Positions 52,236 through 61,084 of a DNA stretch of 64,000 nt are shown here, piece by piece. Where the stretch lies: NCBI RefSeq assembly GCF_012927105.1, contig NZ_JABBFV010000006.1, positions 124,001 to 188,000 of the forward strand, given 5' to 3'. The position numbers and the translations under genes are program-made. The notes below the pieces were generated by a model, which had not been told where the DNA came from, did no database searches, and saw only the letters and a program-made list of their open reading frames with translations. Position 1 is the first letter of the stretch. Every line of letters starts with the position of its first letter. Origin of the DNA: Sphingobium psychrophilum. Its GTDB lineage: Bacteria > Pseudomonadota > Alphaproteobacteria > Sphingomonadales > Sphingomonadaceae.

Positions 52236-53536
52236 ACACGCCGGGCCTGATGATCGCTGCGCCCGCATCGGGGACAGGCAAGACCACGGTGATGCTGGGT
52301 CTGCTACGCTCGCTGACGCAGGACGGCATGGCGGTGCAACCGTTCAAGAGCGGACCGGATTATATCGACCCTGCGTTCCACCGGGCCGCGTCCGGCCGCG
52401 CCTCGTTCAACCTCGACAGCTGGGCGATGGACGCCGGGTTGCTCGACGCCATCGCGCATCAGGCGGCAGACGCCGACATGGCGATCGCCGAAGGATCGAT
52501 GGGTCTGTATGACGGCGTGGCAAGTCCAGGGGCGACCGGCAACGGGGCCAGCGCCGATATCGCCCGCCGCATGGGCTGGCCTGTGATCCTGGTGATCGAC
52601 GTATCGGGTCAGGCCCAGTCGGCCGCTGCCACCGCGCTGGGCTTCGCGCGGCTCGACCCGGATGTGCCGTTCGCCGGAGTCATCCTGAACCGCGTCGCCA
52701 GCCCCCGCCACGAACGGCTGGTGCGGCGCGGCTTCGACAGCATCGGTATCCCCGTGCTCGGCGCGCTGCCCCGGCGCGGCGACATGATGCTGCCCGAACG
52801 CCATCTGGGCCTCGTCCAGGCGGCCGAGCATCCCGATCTCGACCGCGCGATCGCCGACTATGCCGCCTTCCTGCGCGCCCATGCCGATCTGCCCGCCATC
52901 CGCCGCGCGGCCGCGGGGGGAAAGGACCAAGCAGGGCGATTGCCGCCGCCGCCCGCCCAGCGGATCGCCATCGCCCGCGACGCCGCCTTTTCCTTCCTCT
53001 ATCCCCATTTACTTGAGGGCTGGGCGCGGGCCGGCGCGCAGATCCTGCCCTTCTCGCCGCTCGCCGACGAAGCCCCCGCCGCCGCCGCCGACCTGGTCTG
53101 GCTGCCCGGCGGCTATCCCGAACTCCATGCCGGACCCATCGCCGCGGCGCAGACCTTCCTGGCGGGCCTGCGCCGTCATGCGCAAACCCGGCCCGTCCAC
53201 GGCGAATGTGGCGGCTATATGGTGTTGGGGGACGCGCTGGTCGACGCATCGGGCGAGCGGCACGCCATGGCAGGGCTGCTCGGCCTCGTCACCAGCTATG
53301 CCCAGCGCCGCATGCATCTGGGCTATCGTCACGCCGAACTGCTGGCCCCGATCGCCGGGCTGGCCGCCGGGACGCGCTTGCGCGGGCATGAATTTCACTA
53401 TTCCACTATTCTGGCCCAGACCGATGCGCCGTTGGCCCGCGTAACCGACGCCGACGGACAGGCGGTGCCGGAAACCGGGTCGCGCCGCGACTATGTGACC
53501 GGCAGCTTCTTCCACATGATCGCGCCCGCCGCATGA
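52232..53536 (+). CDS. cobB: Hydrogenobyrinic acid a,c-diamide synthase CobB
   Basis: A 434-residue glutamine amidotransferase that amidates the a and c side chains. The N-terminal P-loop [14 protein letters not shown] (12-25) is the ATP site of the dethiobiotin-synthetase-like domain. The C-terminal class I glutaminase has [11 protein letters not shown] and [12 protein letters not shown] with its nucleophilic Cys, and GHEFHYS with a His. It starts in the cobM stop and ends in the cobF start. Confidence 0.95.
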   Translation: MNTPGLMIAAPASGTGKTTVMLGLLRSLTQDGMAVQPFKSGPDYIDPAFHRAASGRASFNLDSWAMDAGLLDAIAHQAADADMAIAEGSMGLYDGVASPGATGNGASADIARRMGWPVILVIDVSGQAQSAAATALGFARLDPDVPFAGVILNRVASPRHERLVRRGFDSIGIPVLGALPRRGDMMLPERHLGLVQAAEHPDLDRAIADYAAFLRAHADLPAIRRAAAGGKDQAGRLPPPPAQRIAIARDAAFSFLYPHLLEGWARAGAQILPFSPLADEAPAAAADLVWLPGGYPELHAGPIAAAQTFLAGLRRHAQTRPVHGECGGYMVLGDALVDASGERHAMAGLLGLVTSYAQRRMHLGYRHAELLAPIAGLAAGTRLRGHEFHYSTILAQTDAPLARVTDADGQAVPETGSRRDYVTGSFFHMIAPAA

Positions 53537-54297
53537 TCGACCTGGCGCTCATCGGCATCGGCACCGGCAATCCCGATCATCTGACCGCGCAGGCGGTGCG
53601 GGCGATGAATCAGGCCGACCTCATCCTGCTGCCGCGCAAGGGCGACGCCAAATCCGACCTGATCGACCTGCGCCGCACCATCTGCGCGCAACTCCTGACC
53701 GCGCCGGTGCGAGTGGTCGAATTTGACCTCCCGGTGCGCGGCGCCGGCGGCGACTATCTCGGCGCTGTGCATGACTGGCACGCGGCCATCGCCGCCGTCT
53801 GGCAGACGCAGATCGCGACGCACCTCCCCCACGGTGGCCAGCTGGCGCTGCTGATCTGGGGCGACCCGTCCCTCTATGACAGCACGCTGCGGATCGCCGA
53901 CCGGCTGATGCAGGCCGGAATGGACGTCGCCGTCCGTATGATACCCGGCATCACCAGCATCCAGGCGCTGACCGCCGCCCACGCCATGCCGCTCAACCGG
54001 CTGGGGGAGCCAGTCACGATCACCACAGGCCGGATGCTGCGCGCGCACGGCTGGCCGCGCGATGCCGGGACGCTCGTCGTCATGCTCGATGGCAACTGCG
54101 CCTTCGCCACGCTGCCGCCGGACGGCATCGCCATCTGGTGGGGCGCGTATCTCGGCATGGCCCACGAAGCGCTGATCCACGGCCCGCTGGCCCAAGCGGG
54201 ACCACGGATCGCGGCGGAACGCGCCGCACTGCGCGCGCGCCATGGCTGGATCATGGACATCTATCTGATGCGAAAGGAACAAGCCGATGCAAGCTGA
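53533..54297 (+). CDS. cobF: Precorrin-6A synthase (deacetylating) CobF
   Basis: A 254-residue SAM-dependent methylase acting at C1 with loss of acetate, specific to the aerobic pathway. ALIGIGTGNPDHLTAQAVRAMNQADLILLPRKG is the N-terminal SAM loop, LLIWGDPSLYDSTLRIADRL and MIPGITSIQALTAAHAMPLNRLGEPV follow. ATGA overlap with cobB and an 11-base overlap with cobO. Confidence 0.94.
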   Translation: MIDLALIGIGTGNPDHLTAQAVRAMNQADLILLPRKGDAKSDLIDLRRTICAQLLTAPVRVVEFDLPVRGAGGDYLGAVHDWHAAIAAVWQTQIATHLPHGGQLALLIWGDPSLYDSTLRIADRLMQAGMDVAVRMIPGITSIQALTAAHAMPLNRLGEPVTITTGRMLRAHGWPRDAGTLVVMLDGNCAFATLPPDGIAIWWGAYLGMAHEALIHGPLAQAGPRIAAERAALRARHGWIMDIYLMRKEQADAS

Positions 54298-54898
54298 AGA
54301 CGACACGCAAGCCCGCCACGCCGACAAGATGCGCAAGAAACAGGCCGCCCAGGCGAAGATCATGGTGACCAAGACCCAGGAAAAGGGGCTGCTGATCGTC
54401 CACACCGGCAAGGGCAAGGGCAAGACCAGCGCCGCGCTTGGCATGGTCGTGCGCGCGATCGGCCACGGCATGAAGATCGGCGTGGTGCAGTTCGTCAAGG
54501 GCGCGATGACCACCGGCGAAAAGACCGTGTTCGATGCCTTTCCCGATCAGGTGGAATTCAAGCAGATGGGCGAAGGCTTCACCTGGGACACGCAGGATAG
54601 GGCGCGGGATGTCGCCGCCGCGCGCACGGCCTGGGACGAAGTGCGGCGCATGGTCGCCGATCCATCCTATCATATGGTGCTGGCCGACGAGTTGAACATC
54701 GTCCTGCGCTACGATTATCTGCCGCTTGACGAGGTGCTGGCGGTGCTGACCGCCCGCGACGCCATGAAACATGTGATCGTCACTGGCCGAAATGCGCCCG
54801 ACGCGCTGATCGACGCGGCCGATCTCGTCACCGACATGACGATGATCAAGCATCCCTTCCGGTCGGGCGTGAAGGCGCAGGCGGGGATCGAGTTCTGA
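54287..54898 (+). CDS. cobO: Cob(I)yrinic acid a,c-diamide adenosyltransferase CobO
   Basis: A 203-residue CobA/BtuR-type enzyme that transfers adenosine to cobalt. The charged N-terminal helix is followed by the P-loop GKGKGKT at 41-47 in VHTGKGKGKTSAALGMVVRAIGHG. VVQFVKGAMTTGEK and DELNIVLRYDYLPLDEVLAVL are family motifs, along with VIVTGRNAPDALIDAADLVTDM. It overlaps the end of cobF by 11 bases. Confidence 0.95.
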   Translation: MQAEDDTQARHADKMRKKQAAQAKIMVTKTQEKGLLIVHTGKGKGKTSAALGMVVRAIGHGMKIGVVQFVKGAMTTGEKTVFDAFPDQVEFKQMGEGFTWDTQDRARDVAAARTAWDEVRRMVADPSYHMVLADELNIVLRYDYLPLDEVLAVLTARDAMKHVIVTGRNAPDALIDAADLVTDMTMIKHPFRSGVKAQAGIEF

Positions 54899-54934
54899 AC
54901 CCTATCGAATCGTCAAACTGAAGGATGAAGACCC

Positions 54935-55342
54935 ATGCTGACCCCCGTCGATGACGGCCCCGCTATCGTGGCCTGCAACACCTGCCGCCACAGCACGACC
55001 GATCGCGAGGACGATCACGGCACCCGTGGCGGCGCACAACTGGTGGCGGCATTGCGCGACGTCCGAGAAAGCGACGCGCGCTATGCCGGCATCGCCGTGC
55101 AGGAAATGCCCTGCCTGTTCGCCTGTGCCGACTTCTGCACCGTCCATCTGCGTGCGCCGGGCAAGGTCGGCTATGTGCTCGGCCGGTTCGCGGCGGACCG
55201 GGAAGCGGCGACCGCGATCCTTGACTATGCGGTTCATTATGCCGGCAGCGATCATGGCCGGGTGCCGTTCAAACAATGGCCGCAGGGGGTGAAGGGCCAT
55301 TTCATCACCCGGACGCCACCGCCCGGCTTCGTCGCGGAATGA
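54935..55342 (+). CDS. DUF1636 metal-binding protein
   Basis: A 135-residue protein with ACNTCRHST near the start, then AVQEMPCLFACADFCTVHLRAPGKVGYVLGRF: four or five cysteines arranged as CxxC and CxxxCxxxC that resemble a thioredoxin-like ferredoxin. It ends HFITRTPPPGF. AAGGA nine bases before the ATG supports the start. DUF1636 genes often lie in cobalamin operons; a role as an electron carrier (for example for cobalt reduction) is possible but unproven. It overlaps cobT (ATGA). Confidence 0.85.
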   Translation: MLTPVDDGPAIVACNTCRHSTTDREDDHGTRGGAQLVAALRDVRESDARYAGIAVQEMPCLFACADFCTVHLRAPGKVGYVLGRFAADREAATAILDYAVHYAGSDHGRVPFKQWPQGVKGHFITRTPPPGFVAE

Positions 55343-56355
55343 TCCGCTTCGACACCCTTGCCGCCTTCGACGCGGCGCTGGTCGATCTGTCCGCGCCGGA
55401 CGGGGCCGCGATCGACGCCGCCCGCGCGCGGCAGGACCAGTTGACCAAGCCTGTCGGTTCGCTCGGCCGACTGGAGGAGATCGCTGTGTTCTTCGCCGGC
55501 TGGCAAGCCACGCCGCGCCCGGTGATCGACCATGCGCGCGCCGTAATCTTCGCGGGCAACCATGGCTGCATCGTTCATGGCGTCAGCGCCTTTCCCGCCA
55601 GCGTGACGGCCGCGATGGTCGCCAATTTCGCCGCCGGGGGCGCGGCGATCAATGCGCTCGCGGGCGCAGCGGGGCTGGACCTCAACGTGGTCGCGCTCGA
55701 TCTTGACCGGCCCACGGCGGATTTCACTCTGGATGCGGCCATGGATCAGGACGACTGCCTCGCCGCCCTGTCCGCCGGAGCCGCCGCTGTCGAACCGGGA
55801 CTGGACCTGCTGGTCGTGGGCGAAATGGGCATCGGCAATTCGACTGCCGCCGCCGCCCTGTGCGCCCGCGCCTTCGGCGGTCCGGCCGCCGATTGGGTGG
55901 GGCCGGGCACGGGCGTCGATGGTGCCGGGGTCGCGCGCAAGATCGCCGTGGTGGACCGCGCACTGGCCTTTCATGCCGCTGCGCCGCACACGCCGTTCGA
56001 AATCCTGCGCCGTCTGGGCGGGCGGGAAATCGTCGCGATCGCCGGGGCGGTGCTGGCGGCGCGCCGCCTGCGCATCCCCGTCGTGCTGGACGGCTTCATC
56101 AGCGGCGCGGCGCTGGCCCCGCTCGCTGCGCTGGTGCCGGCGATCACCGACCATTGCATCGCGGGCCATATTTCCGCCGAACCGGGCCATGCCCGTCTGC
56201 TCGATCGGCTGGGCCTCGCGCCCCTGCTGCGGCTCGACATGCGTCTGGGCGAAGGCAGCGGCGCGGCGGTGGCGGTGTCGGTCATCCGCGCCGCGCTGTC
56301 CGCGCACAATGGCATGGCGACCTTCGCGGAAGCCGGCGTAGCCGAAACGCTGTGA
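55339..56355 (+). CDS. cobT: Nicotinate-nucleotide:DMB phosphoribosyltransferase
   Basis: A 338-residue enzyme that makes alpha-ribazole phosphate from dimethylbenzimidazole. QLTKPVGSLGRLEEIAVFFAGWQ, FAGNHGCIVHGVSAFPASVTAAMVANFAAGGAAINALA, VGEMGIGNSTAAAALCARAF and the late LDMRLGEGSGAAVAVSVIRAAL match CobT (called CobU in Pseudomonas). This is not the cobaltochelatase CobT. It overlaps DUF1636 and the following phosphatase. Confidence 0.95.
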   Translation: MIRFDTLAAFDAALVDLSAPDGAAIDAARARQDQLTKPVGSLGRLEEIAVFFAGWQATPRPVIDHARAVIFAGNHGCIVHGVSAFPASVTAAMVANFAAGGAAINALAGAAGLDLNVVALDLDRPTADFTLDAAMDQDDCLAALSAGAAAVEPGLDLLVVGEMGIGNSTAAAALCARAFGGPAADWVGPGTGVDGAGVARKIAVVDRALAFHAAAPHTPFEILRRLGGREIVAIAGAVLAARRLRIPVVLDGFISGAALAPLAALVPAITDHCIAGHISAEPGHARLLDRLGLAPLLRLDMRLGEGSGAAVAVSVIRAALSAHNGMATFAEAGVAETL

Positions 56356-56927
56356 ACCACTTCCTCCTCCACCTGCTGCGCCATGGCGAACCGAAGGGGG
56401 CAGGGCGGCTGAACGGCCACACCGACGCCCGCCCGACCGCCGCCGGCATCGCCGCCTGCGCCGACCGAGCGCGAGACTTGGCGATAGAGGCGTTGCTTTC
56501 CTCCAACCTCTCCCGCGCCCGGTTGGCGGCGGAGGCGATCGGCCGCGCGACCGGCCTGTCCGTCACGCTGGACGCGCGCTGGCGCGAACTGGATTTCGGC
56601 GCTTGGGACGGCCTGCGCCCGACAGAGGTGGACGGCCCGGCTCTTTCCCGCTTCCAAGACGATCCCGATCGGCATCCCCCGCCCGGCGGAGAGCGCTGGT
56701 CGGCGTTAACCGGCCGCATATCCGCCGCGATCGATGCATTGGCGGCCCGCTCCACCCTAGTCGTCACCCATGGCGGCGCGATGCGGGCGGCGGTCGCGAT
56801 CCTGTGCGGGCTGGACGCGCGGCAGGTCTGGGCCATCGATCTCCCCTATGCCAGCCTGTTGTCGCTGCGTGTCTGGCGGATGCCGGATGCCCCTCCAATG
56901 GCCCAGATCGTCGGCTTGCGCACATGA
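56352..56927 (+). CDS. cobC: Histidine phosphatase, probable alpha-ribazole phosphatase
   Basis: A 191-residue phosphoglycerate-mutase-like protein starting with GTG at 56352 inside the cobT stop (GTGA). LLRHGEP places the catalytic His11; VVTHGGAMRAAVAIL carries the second His. RWRELDFGAWDGLRPTEVDG is typical of the CobC branch. Position between cobT and cobS supports removal of phosphate from alpha-ribazole-phosphate (Salmonella CobC sense). The symbol is also used here for an unrelated aminotransferase. Confidence 0.85.
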   Translation: MNHFLLHLLRHGEPKGAGRLNGHTDARPTAAGIAACADRARDLAIEALLSSNLSRARLAAEAIGRATGLSVTLDARWRELDFGAWDGLRPTEVDGPALSRFQDDPDRHPPPGGERWSALTGRISAAIDALAARSTLVVTHGGAMRAAVAILCGLDARQVWAIDLPYASLLSLRVWRMPDAPPMAQIVGLRT

Positions 56928-57640
56928 AGGGGCTGGTCATCGCTCTTCAGTTCCTCACTCGCCTGCCGATGCCGCGCGTTCATGCTGATGAGCAGGATTT
57001 CGCCCAATCGATGCGCTGGTTTCCCGCTGCCGGGCTGGTGATCGGCGCGCTGCTCGCCGTCGCAGCCGCGGTCGGCCTGCTGGCTGACAGCTGGACCGCT
57101 GCCCTATGCGCGCTGCTGCTATGGGTCTGGGTAACCGGCGGCCTGCATCTCGACGGACTGTCCGATCTCGCCGACGCGCGCGGCGCCGCGCATAAGGACC
57201 GGGCGCACTTTCTCGCCGTCATGGCCGACCCCCATGTCGGCAGTTTCGGCGTCGTGGCGATCGTGCTGCAACTCCTCGCAAAGCTGGTGCTGTTGCACGG
57301 CGTCGTCGAAATCGGCGATCTGGTAGCGCTTGTCTTCATACCCTTCGCCGCCCGGATCGGTCCTCTGGTCTGGACCCTGTGCCTCCCGCCGCTGCACGCC
57401 GGGCTGGGCGCGCGTTTTGCCAATGGGATGGCCTCGCGCCATCTCCTTCTATGGCCCTTCCCGCTGGGCGCGAGCGCGCTCTTCTGCCAGCCCCTGCTCG
57501 CCGCGCCCGCGCTCATCTTGCTTTGGAGCTGGTGGCTCAAACGCCATGTCGGCGGCGTGTCGGGCGACTGCCATGGCGCCGGGATCGAACTAGTCGAAAC
57601 CGGCCTGCTGGCGGGCGTGCTGATCGCCCGCCACCTTTAG
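56924..57640 (+). CDS. cobS: Adenosylcobinamide-GDP ribazoletransferase CobS
   Basis: A 238-residue membrane enzyme with about six helices, joining alpha-ribazole to adenosylcobinamide-GDP as the last step in B12 synthesis. FLTRLPMP, GGLHLDGLSDLADARGAAHKDRAHFLAVMADPHVGSFG and GVSGDCHGAGIELVET are the characteristic metal- and substrate-binding regions. It starts in the stop of the phosphatase. Its 3' end overlaps cobD on the opposite strand by four bases. Confidence 0.95.
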   Translation: MKGLVIALQFLTRLPMPRVHADEQDFAQSMRWFPAAGLVIGALLAVAAAVGLLADSWTAALCALLLWVWVTGGLHLDGLSDLADARGAAHKDRAHFLAVMADPHVGSFGVVAIVLQLLAKLVLLHGVVEIGDLVALVFIPFAARIGPLVWTLCLPPLHAGLGARFANGMASRHLLLWPFPLGASALFCQPLLAAPALILLWSWWLKRHVGGVSGDCHGAGIELVETGLLAGVLIARHL

Positions 57641-58572
57641 ATCAGTTGGACGCCGCCTGCGACCACCCACAGCAGCAGGCAGGCCCGGCGATAGACCGCC
57701 AGCGCCCGGCGGATGTCAGCCGCGTCGGCGGTCTTGCGCCCCGTCCCGATCCACGGCTTGTCATGCGCCTCGCCATCATAGCTGACCGGCCCGGCCAAGC
57801 GCAGCCCCAGCGCGCCGGCCATCGCCGCCTCGGTCCAGCCGGCGTTGGGCGATGCGTGCCGCCGCGCGTCGCGCATCATGGTGGACCATCCGCCACCCCC
57901 GGCCAGGCAGATCAGTCCGCCCCCCAGCCGCGCCGGGATCAGGTTTGCGCCATCGTCGATCCGCGCCGCCGCCCAGCCGAAGGCGCGCCACCGTTCCTCG
58001 CGATGGCCGATCAGGCTGTCGGCGGTATTGATCGCCTTATAGGCCCAGACCCCCGGCAGGCCGAGCGCCAGCAGCCAGAACAGCGGCGCAGCCACCCCGT
58101 CGCAAAAGCTTTCGGACAGGCTTTCGATCGCCGCCCGGCTCACCCCTGCCTCATCCAGTTCTTCGACATCCCGGCCCACGATCATCGCCACCGCCCGCCG
58201 CGCCGCGGCCAGGTCGCCCCGTTCCAACGCGTCCGCCACCGGCGCGACATGGTCGTGCAGGCTGCGCTGGGCAAGCGCGGGAAAGGCCAACAGCGCGATG
58301 CCGATCCAGGCGAAAGGGCCAAGCGCCCATGCCAGGCCAGCTTGCAGCGCCCAGCCGCCACCGCCCGCGATGCCGATCAGCAGACCCATCGTCGCCACGC
58401 CCTGCGCTCGCCGCCGCATCGCGCCATGCGCAGGCCGGTTGCCCCACCGTTCGCAGGTGTCGATCACCCGCGCGAACAAACCGACCGGATGCCCGATCCG
58501 CCGATAAAGCCAATCCGGCCAGCCAATCGCCGCATCCAGCGCCAGCGCGACGATCGCTACGGGTTCACTCAT
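57637..58572 (-). CDS. cobD: Adenosylcobinamide-phosphate synthase CobD/CbiB
   Basis: A 311-residue membrane protein that attaches aminopropanol phosphate to adenosylcobyric acid. ALALDAAIGWPDWLYRRIGHPVGLFARVI and RDVEELDEAGVSRAAIESLSESFCDGVAAPLFW are the family signatures, with AYKAINTADSLIGHREERWRAFGWAAARIDDGANLIPARL. About five membrane helices. The ATG at 58572 overlaps the end of the upstream cobC (58565). Confidence 0.94.
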   Translation of the reverse strand: MSEPVAIVALALDAAIGWPDWLYRRIGHPVGLFARVIDTCERWGNRPAHGAMRRRAQGVATMGLLIGIAGGGGWALQAGLAWALGPFAWIGIALLAFPALAQRSLHDHVAPVADALERGDLAAARRAVAMIVGRDVEELDEAGVSRAAIESLSESFCDGVAAPLFWLLALGLPGVWAYKAINTADSLIGHREERWRAFGWAAARIDDGANLIPARLGGGLICLAGGGGWSTMMRDARRHASPNAGWTEAAMAGALGLRLAGPVSYDGEAHDKPWIGTGRKTADAADIRRALAVYRRACLLLWVVAGGVQLI

Positions 58573-59581
58573 CGCCCAGCGCGCGATCGAGCCGGTCCAG
58601 ATCCGCGGCGCAGCCCGGCACGCCCAGCCGCAGCCAGCGCGGCGCATAGGCGAAGGGGCGGGTCAATATGCCGCGCCGCGCCAACCGTGCGAACAGGCGG
58701 GCGGCGTCGCAATCGACCAACCGGAACAGCGGCGACTCGCCTTGGGGTTCCAGCCCATGACGGCGCAGCACCGCATCCATCGCATCGGCGCGCGCGCGCA
58801 GCCGCTGGCGGGTCGCGGCGATCCAGTCGGCATCGGCATAGGCCGCCGCGCCGATCGCGATCGCGGCGGCCGACACCGGCCAACTGCCGATCGCTGCGCG
58901 CCACGGGGCGATGATCGCAGGCGGGGCGACGGCGAACCCCAAACGCACCCCCGCCAATCCGAAAAACTTGCCGAAGGATCGCATCACGATGACCGGCTGC
59001 TCCCCCGACAATTGGGGCAGGATGCTGGCGTCCCCATGCGCGTCGATAAAGGCTTCATCGACCACCAGCCAGCCGCCGGACTGCGCCAGCGTCGCCGCGA
59101 TCGCCAGAAGGGCATCGACCGCGATCAGCCGACCGTCGGGATTGGCGGGATTGGCGCACAGGATGGTGCCTCCAAGCGCGGCCTCCTCCGCCAGTCGGTC
59201 GGCCGTTATCGCCCGGCTGCCGGGCAGCGCTTCCCCATGGGTGCCATAACCCGGCGCAACATGGCGAAATGGCGCGGGCAGGGGCAGGCCACGCAGCCCG
59301 CGCAAACCCAATTCGGTGCCGGGTAGAGCCAAAACATCACGTCCCCGCGCACCGAAATGGCACGCCGCCGCCATTTCCAGCGCCGTAATCGCCGCCGCGT
59401 CGGGCAAGCGCTGCCAATCGATCGCCAGCCACGCCGCGCCTGGCCATGGGTCGGGATTGATGCCGGTGGACAGGTCCAGCCATGGCGAAGGCGCGTCGGG
59501 AAAGGCGATCGCCGCATCCGACAGCTTGCCGCCGTGAATGGTCCAGTCGGTCAAGTCGATCATGGCGCGTTCGTCGATCAT
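58565..59581 (-). CDS. cobC: PLP-dependent threonine-phosphate decarboxylase-like CobC
   Basis: A 338-residue aminotransferase-fold enzyme of the CobC/CobD type that supplies aminopropanol phosphate. The PLP lysine is Lys205 in RSFGKFFGLAGVRLGF; ANPANPDGRLI (143-153) and VVDEAFIDAHGDAS are expected contacts. ATG at 59581 is taken; an ATG at 59563 is equally possible because neither has a strong ribosome site. The gene is divergent from cobU and overlaps cobD by eight bases. Confidence 0.9.
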   Translation of the reverse strand: MIDERAMIDLTDWTIHGGKLSDAAIAFPDAPSPWLDLSTGINPDPWPGAAWLAIDWQRLPDAAAITALEMAAACHFGARGRDVLALPGTELGLRGLRGLPLPAPFRHVAPGYGTHGEALPGSRAITADRLAEEAALGGTILCANPANPDGRLIAVDALLAIAATLAQSGGWLVVDEAFIDAHGDASILPQLSGEQPVIVMRSFGKFFGLAGVRLGFAVAPPAIIAPWRAAIGSWPVSAAAIAIGAAAYADADWIAATRQRLRARADAMDAVLRRHGLEPQGESPLFRLVDCDAARLFARLARRGILTRPFAYAPRWLRLGVPGCAADLDRLDRALGDE

Positions 59582-59642
59582 GGGCTGCCGTTCGCCAATC
59601 CCGCGCTATAGGACAATAGAAATATCATCTATCGGCCGACTC

Positions 59643-60164
59643 ATGATCCATAAATTCGCACAATCCCTCCTTGTCCTGGGCGGCGCGCGGTCGGGCAAGA
59701 GCCGTTTCGCCCAGATGCAGGCCGAAGCCCTTCCGGGCCAACTCGTCTATATCGCGACGGCGCAGGCGTTCGATGCGGAGATGGAGGATCGGATCGCCCG
59801 TCATCGCGCGGTACGGGGGGCGCGCTGGCGCACCGTCGATGCGCCCCTCGCGCTCGCCGGCGCGATCCTGGCCGAAAGCCGCCCCGACAGCGTCGTGCTT
59901 GTCGATTGCCTGACCCTGTGGGCGTCGAACCTCCTGCTGTGCGAAGAGGATGTCGCCGCCGCGATAGCCGGGCTGACTGCCGCCATTGCGAACGCGCCCG
60001 GCAAGATCATTTTCGTCACGAACGAAGTCGGGCTGGGCATCGTGCCCGACAACGCGCTCGCCCGCCGCTTCCGCGACATAGCTGGCGACATCAACCAGGC
60101 GGTGGCGGCGTGCGTCGACAGTGCGATATTCGTGGCGGCCGGACTGCCGATGGTCCTGAAATAG
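59643..60164 (+). CDS. cobU: Adenosylcobinamide kinase/GDP transferase CobU
   Basis: A 173-residue bifunctional enzyme phosphorylating adenosylcobinamide and then transferring GMP (also called CobP). The P-loop GGARSGKS is at 13-20; His54 in RIARHRAVRGARW is the site expected to carry GMP. VLVDCLTLWASNLL and VTNEVGLGIVPDNALARRFRDIAGDINQAVA are conserved. It stands alone on the plus strand at the end of the cluster, with its start 61 bases from that of divergent cobC. Confidence 0.95.
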   Translation: MIHKFAQSLLVLGGARSGKSRFAQMQAEALPGQLVYIATAQAFDAEMEDRIARHRAVRGARWRTVDAPLALAGAILAESRPDSVVLVDCLTLWASNLLLCEEDVAAAIAGLTAAIANAPGKIIFVTNEVGLGIVPDNALARRFRDIAGDINQAVAACVDSAIFVAAGLPMVLK

Positions 60165-60167
60165 GCT

Positions 60168-60959
60168 TCAGGCGAAGATATCCGCCAGATCCTGCGACTG
60201 CGGACCGTCCTTCCACGCCCGCAGATCGACATATAGGCTGGCCTGCACCGTGCTCCAGAAGGCGATGATCAGTGTGTTGCTGACTGCGGACACCAGCAGA
60301 TAGGGTAGAGACAGGGCCGCTTCACCAATCGCCTGCGGCGTCATGCCGCCCGCCAGAATGACCGCGCCCAGCGCTGCCGATACCAGCCATATCAGCACCA
60401 GCAACAAGAGCTGTAGCGCGAAGATGCGCCAGCGCGCGCCCTTCGTCAGGAACCGGCTGCGCGCAAAGGCGGCGAACACGCCGCTATCCTCGGCGACCAG
60501 CGCTGGCGCTGCGACCGACCACATCAGGAACAGGATTACGCCGGGCACGAACAACAGCGTGAACCCGGCCATGATCCCCAGGACCAGCAGGATCGTAAGG
60601 CCGATCAGCGGCACCGCCTTGGCCAGACCTGTCCCTATACATTGGGCAAAACTCGCCCGCTGTCCTTGCGCATGGGCCAGCGTTGCCCGGACGAGCGCGC
60701 CCTGCACCAGCATCGACAGCAGCAGGAAGACCACGAAGGAAGCGACCGACACGGCAATTGCCGCGATCATGCTGGCGCGGTCCGCGCTCTCCAACGTCGA
60801 TCCGATGAAATAGCTGTAGAGAAATTGCGGGATAGACCCGAATAGAAAGGCGATGCCGAAGGTCGCGAGCGGATTGTCGCCCAGCGTCCCGAACGCGCGG
60901 CTCAGCACTCGGCCGACCGAAAAGGATCGTTGCTCGCTCAAGGCCGCCCGCGTCGCCAT
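60168..60959 (-). CDS. Multi-spanning membrane protein, unknown
   Basis: A 263-residue integral membrane protein with about six helices, including FGIAFLFGSIPQFLYSYF, FVVFLLLSMLVQGALVRATLAHAQG, LIGLTILLVLGIMAGFTLLFVPGVILFLMW and LLLVLIWLVSAALGAVILAGGM. The overall plan resembles the DUF4013/GlpQ-associated membrane domains, but the match is loose. The ATG at 60959 is preferred because GGGGGA lies seven bases upstream; the ATG at 60974 leaves that site inside the gene. It is divergent from the DUF4129 gene. Confidence 0.68.
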   Translation of the reverse strand: MATRAALSEQRSFSVGRVLSRAFGTLGDNPLATFGIAFLFGSIPQFLYSYFIGSTLESADRASMIAAIAVSVASFVVFLLLSMLVQGALVRATLAHAQGQRASFAQCIGTGLAKAVPLIGLTILLVLGIMAGFTLLFVPGVILFLMWSVAAPALVAEDSGVFAAFARSRFLTKGARWRIFALQLLLLVLIWLVSAALGAVILAGGMTPQAIGEAALSLPYLLVSAVSNTLIIAFWSTVQASLYVDLRAWKDGPQSQDLADIFA

Positions 60960-61084
60960 CGTCATATCCCCCATTTTCGAACTCTGACCGGATGCTGTCG
61001 CATCCGACCGACTTTGTCATCCTTTGAATGACTTGCGCGCGTCTCCCCAGCCGCTAGGGTCTGCCGCGACGGGGGTGGGCATCG

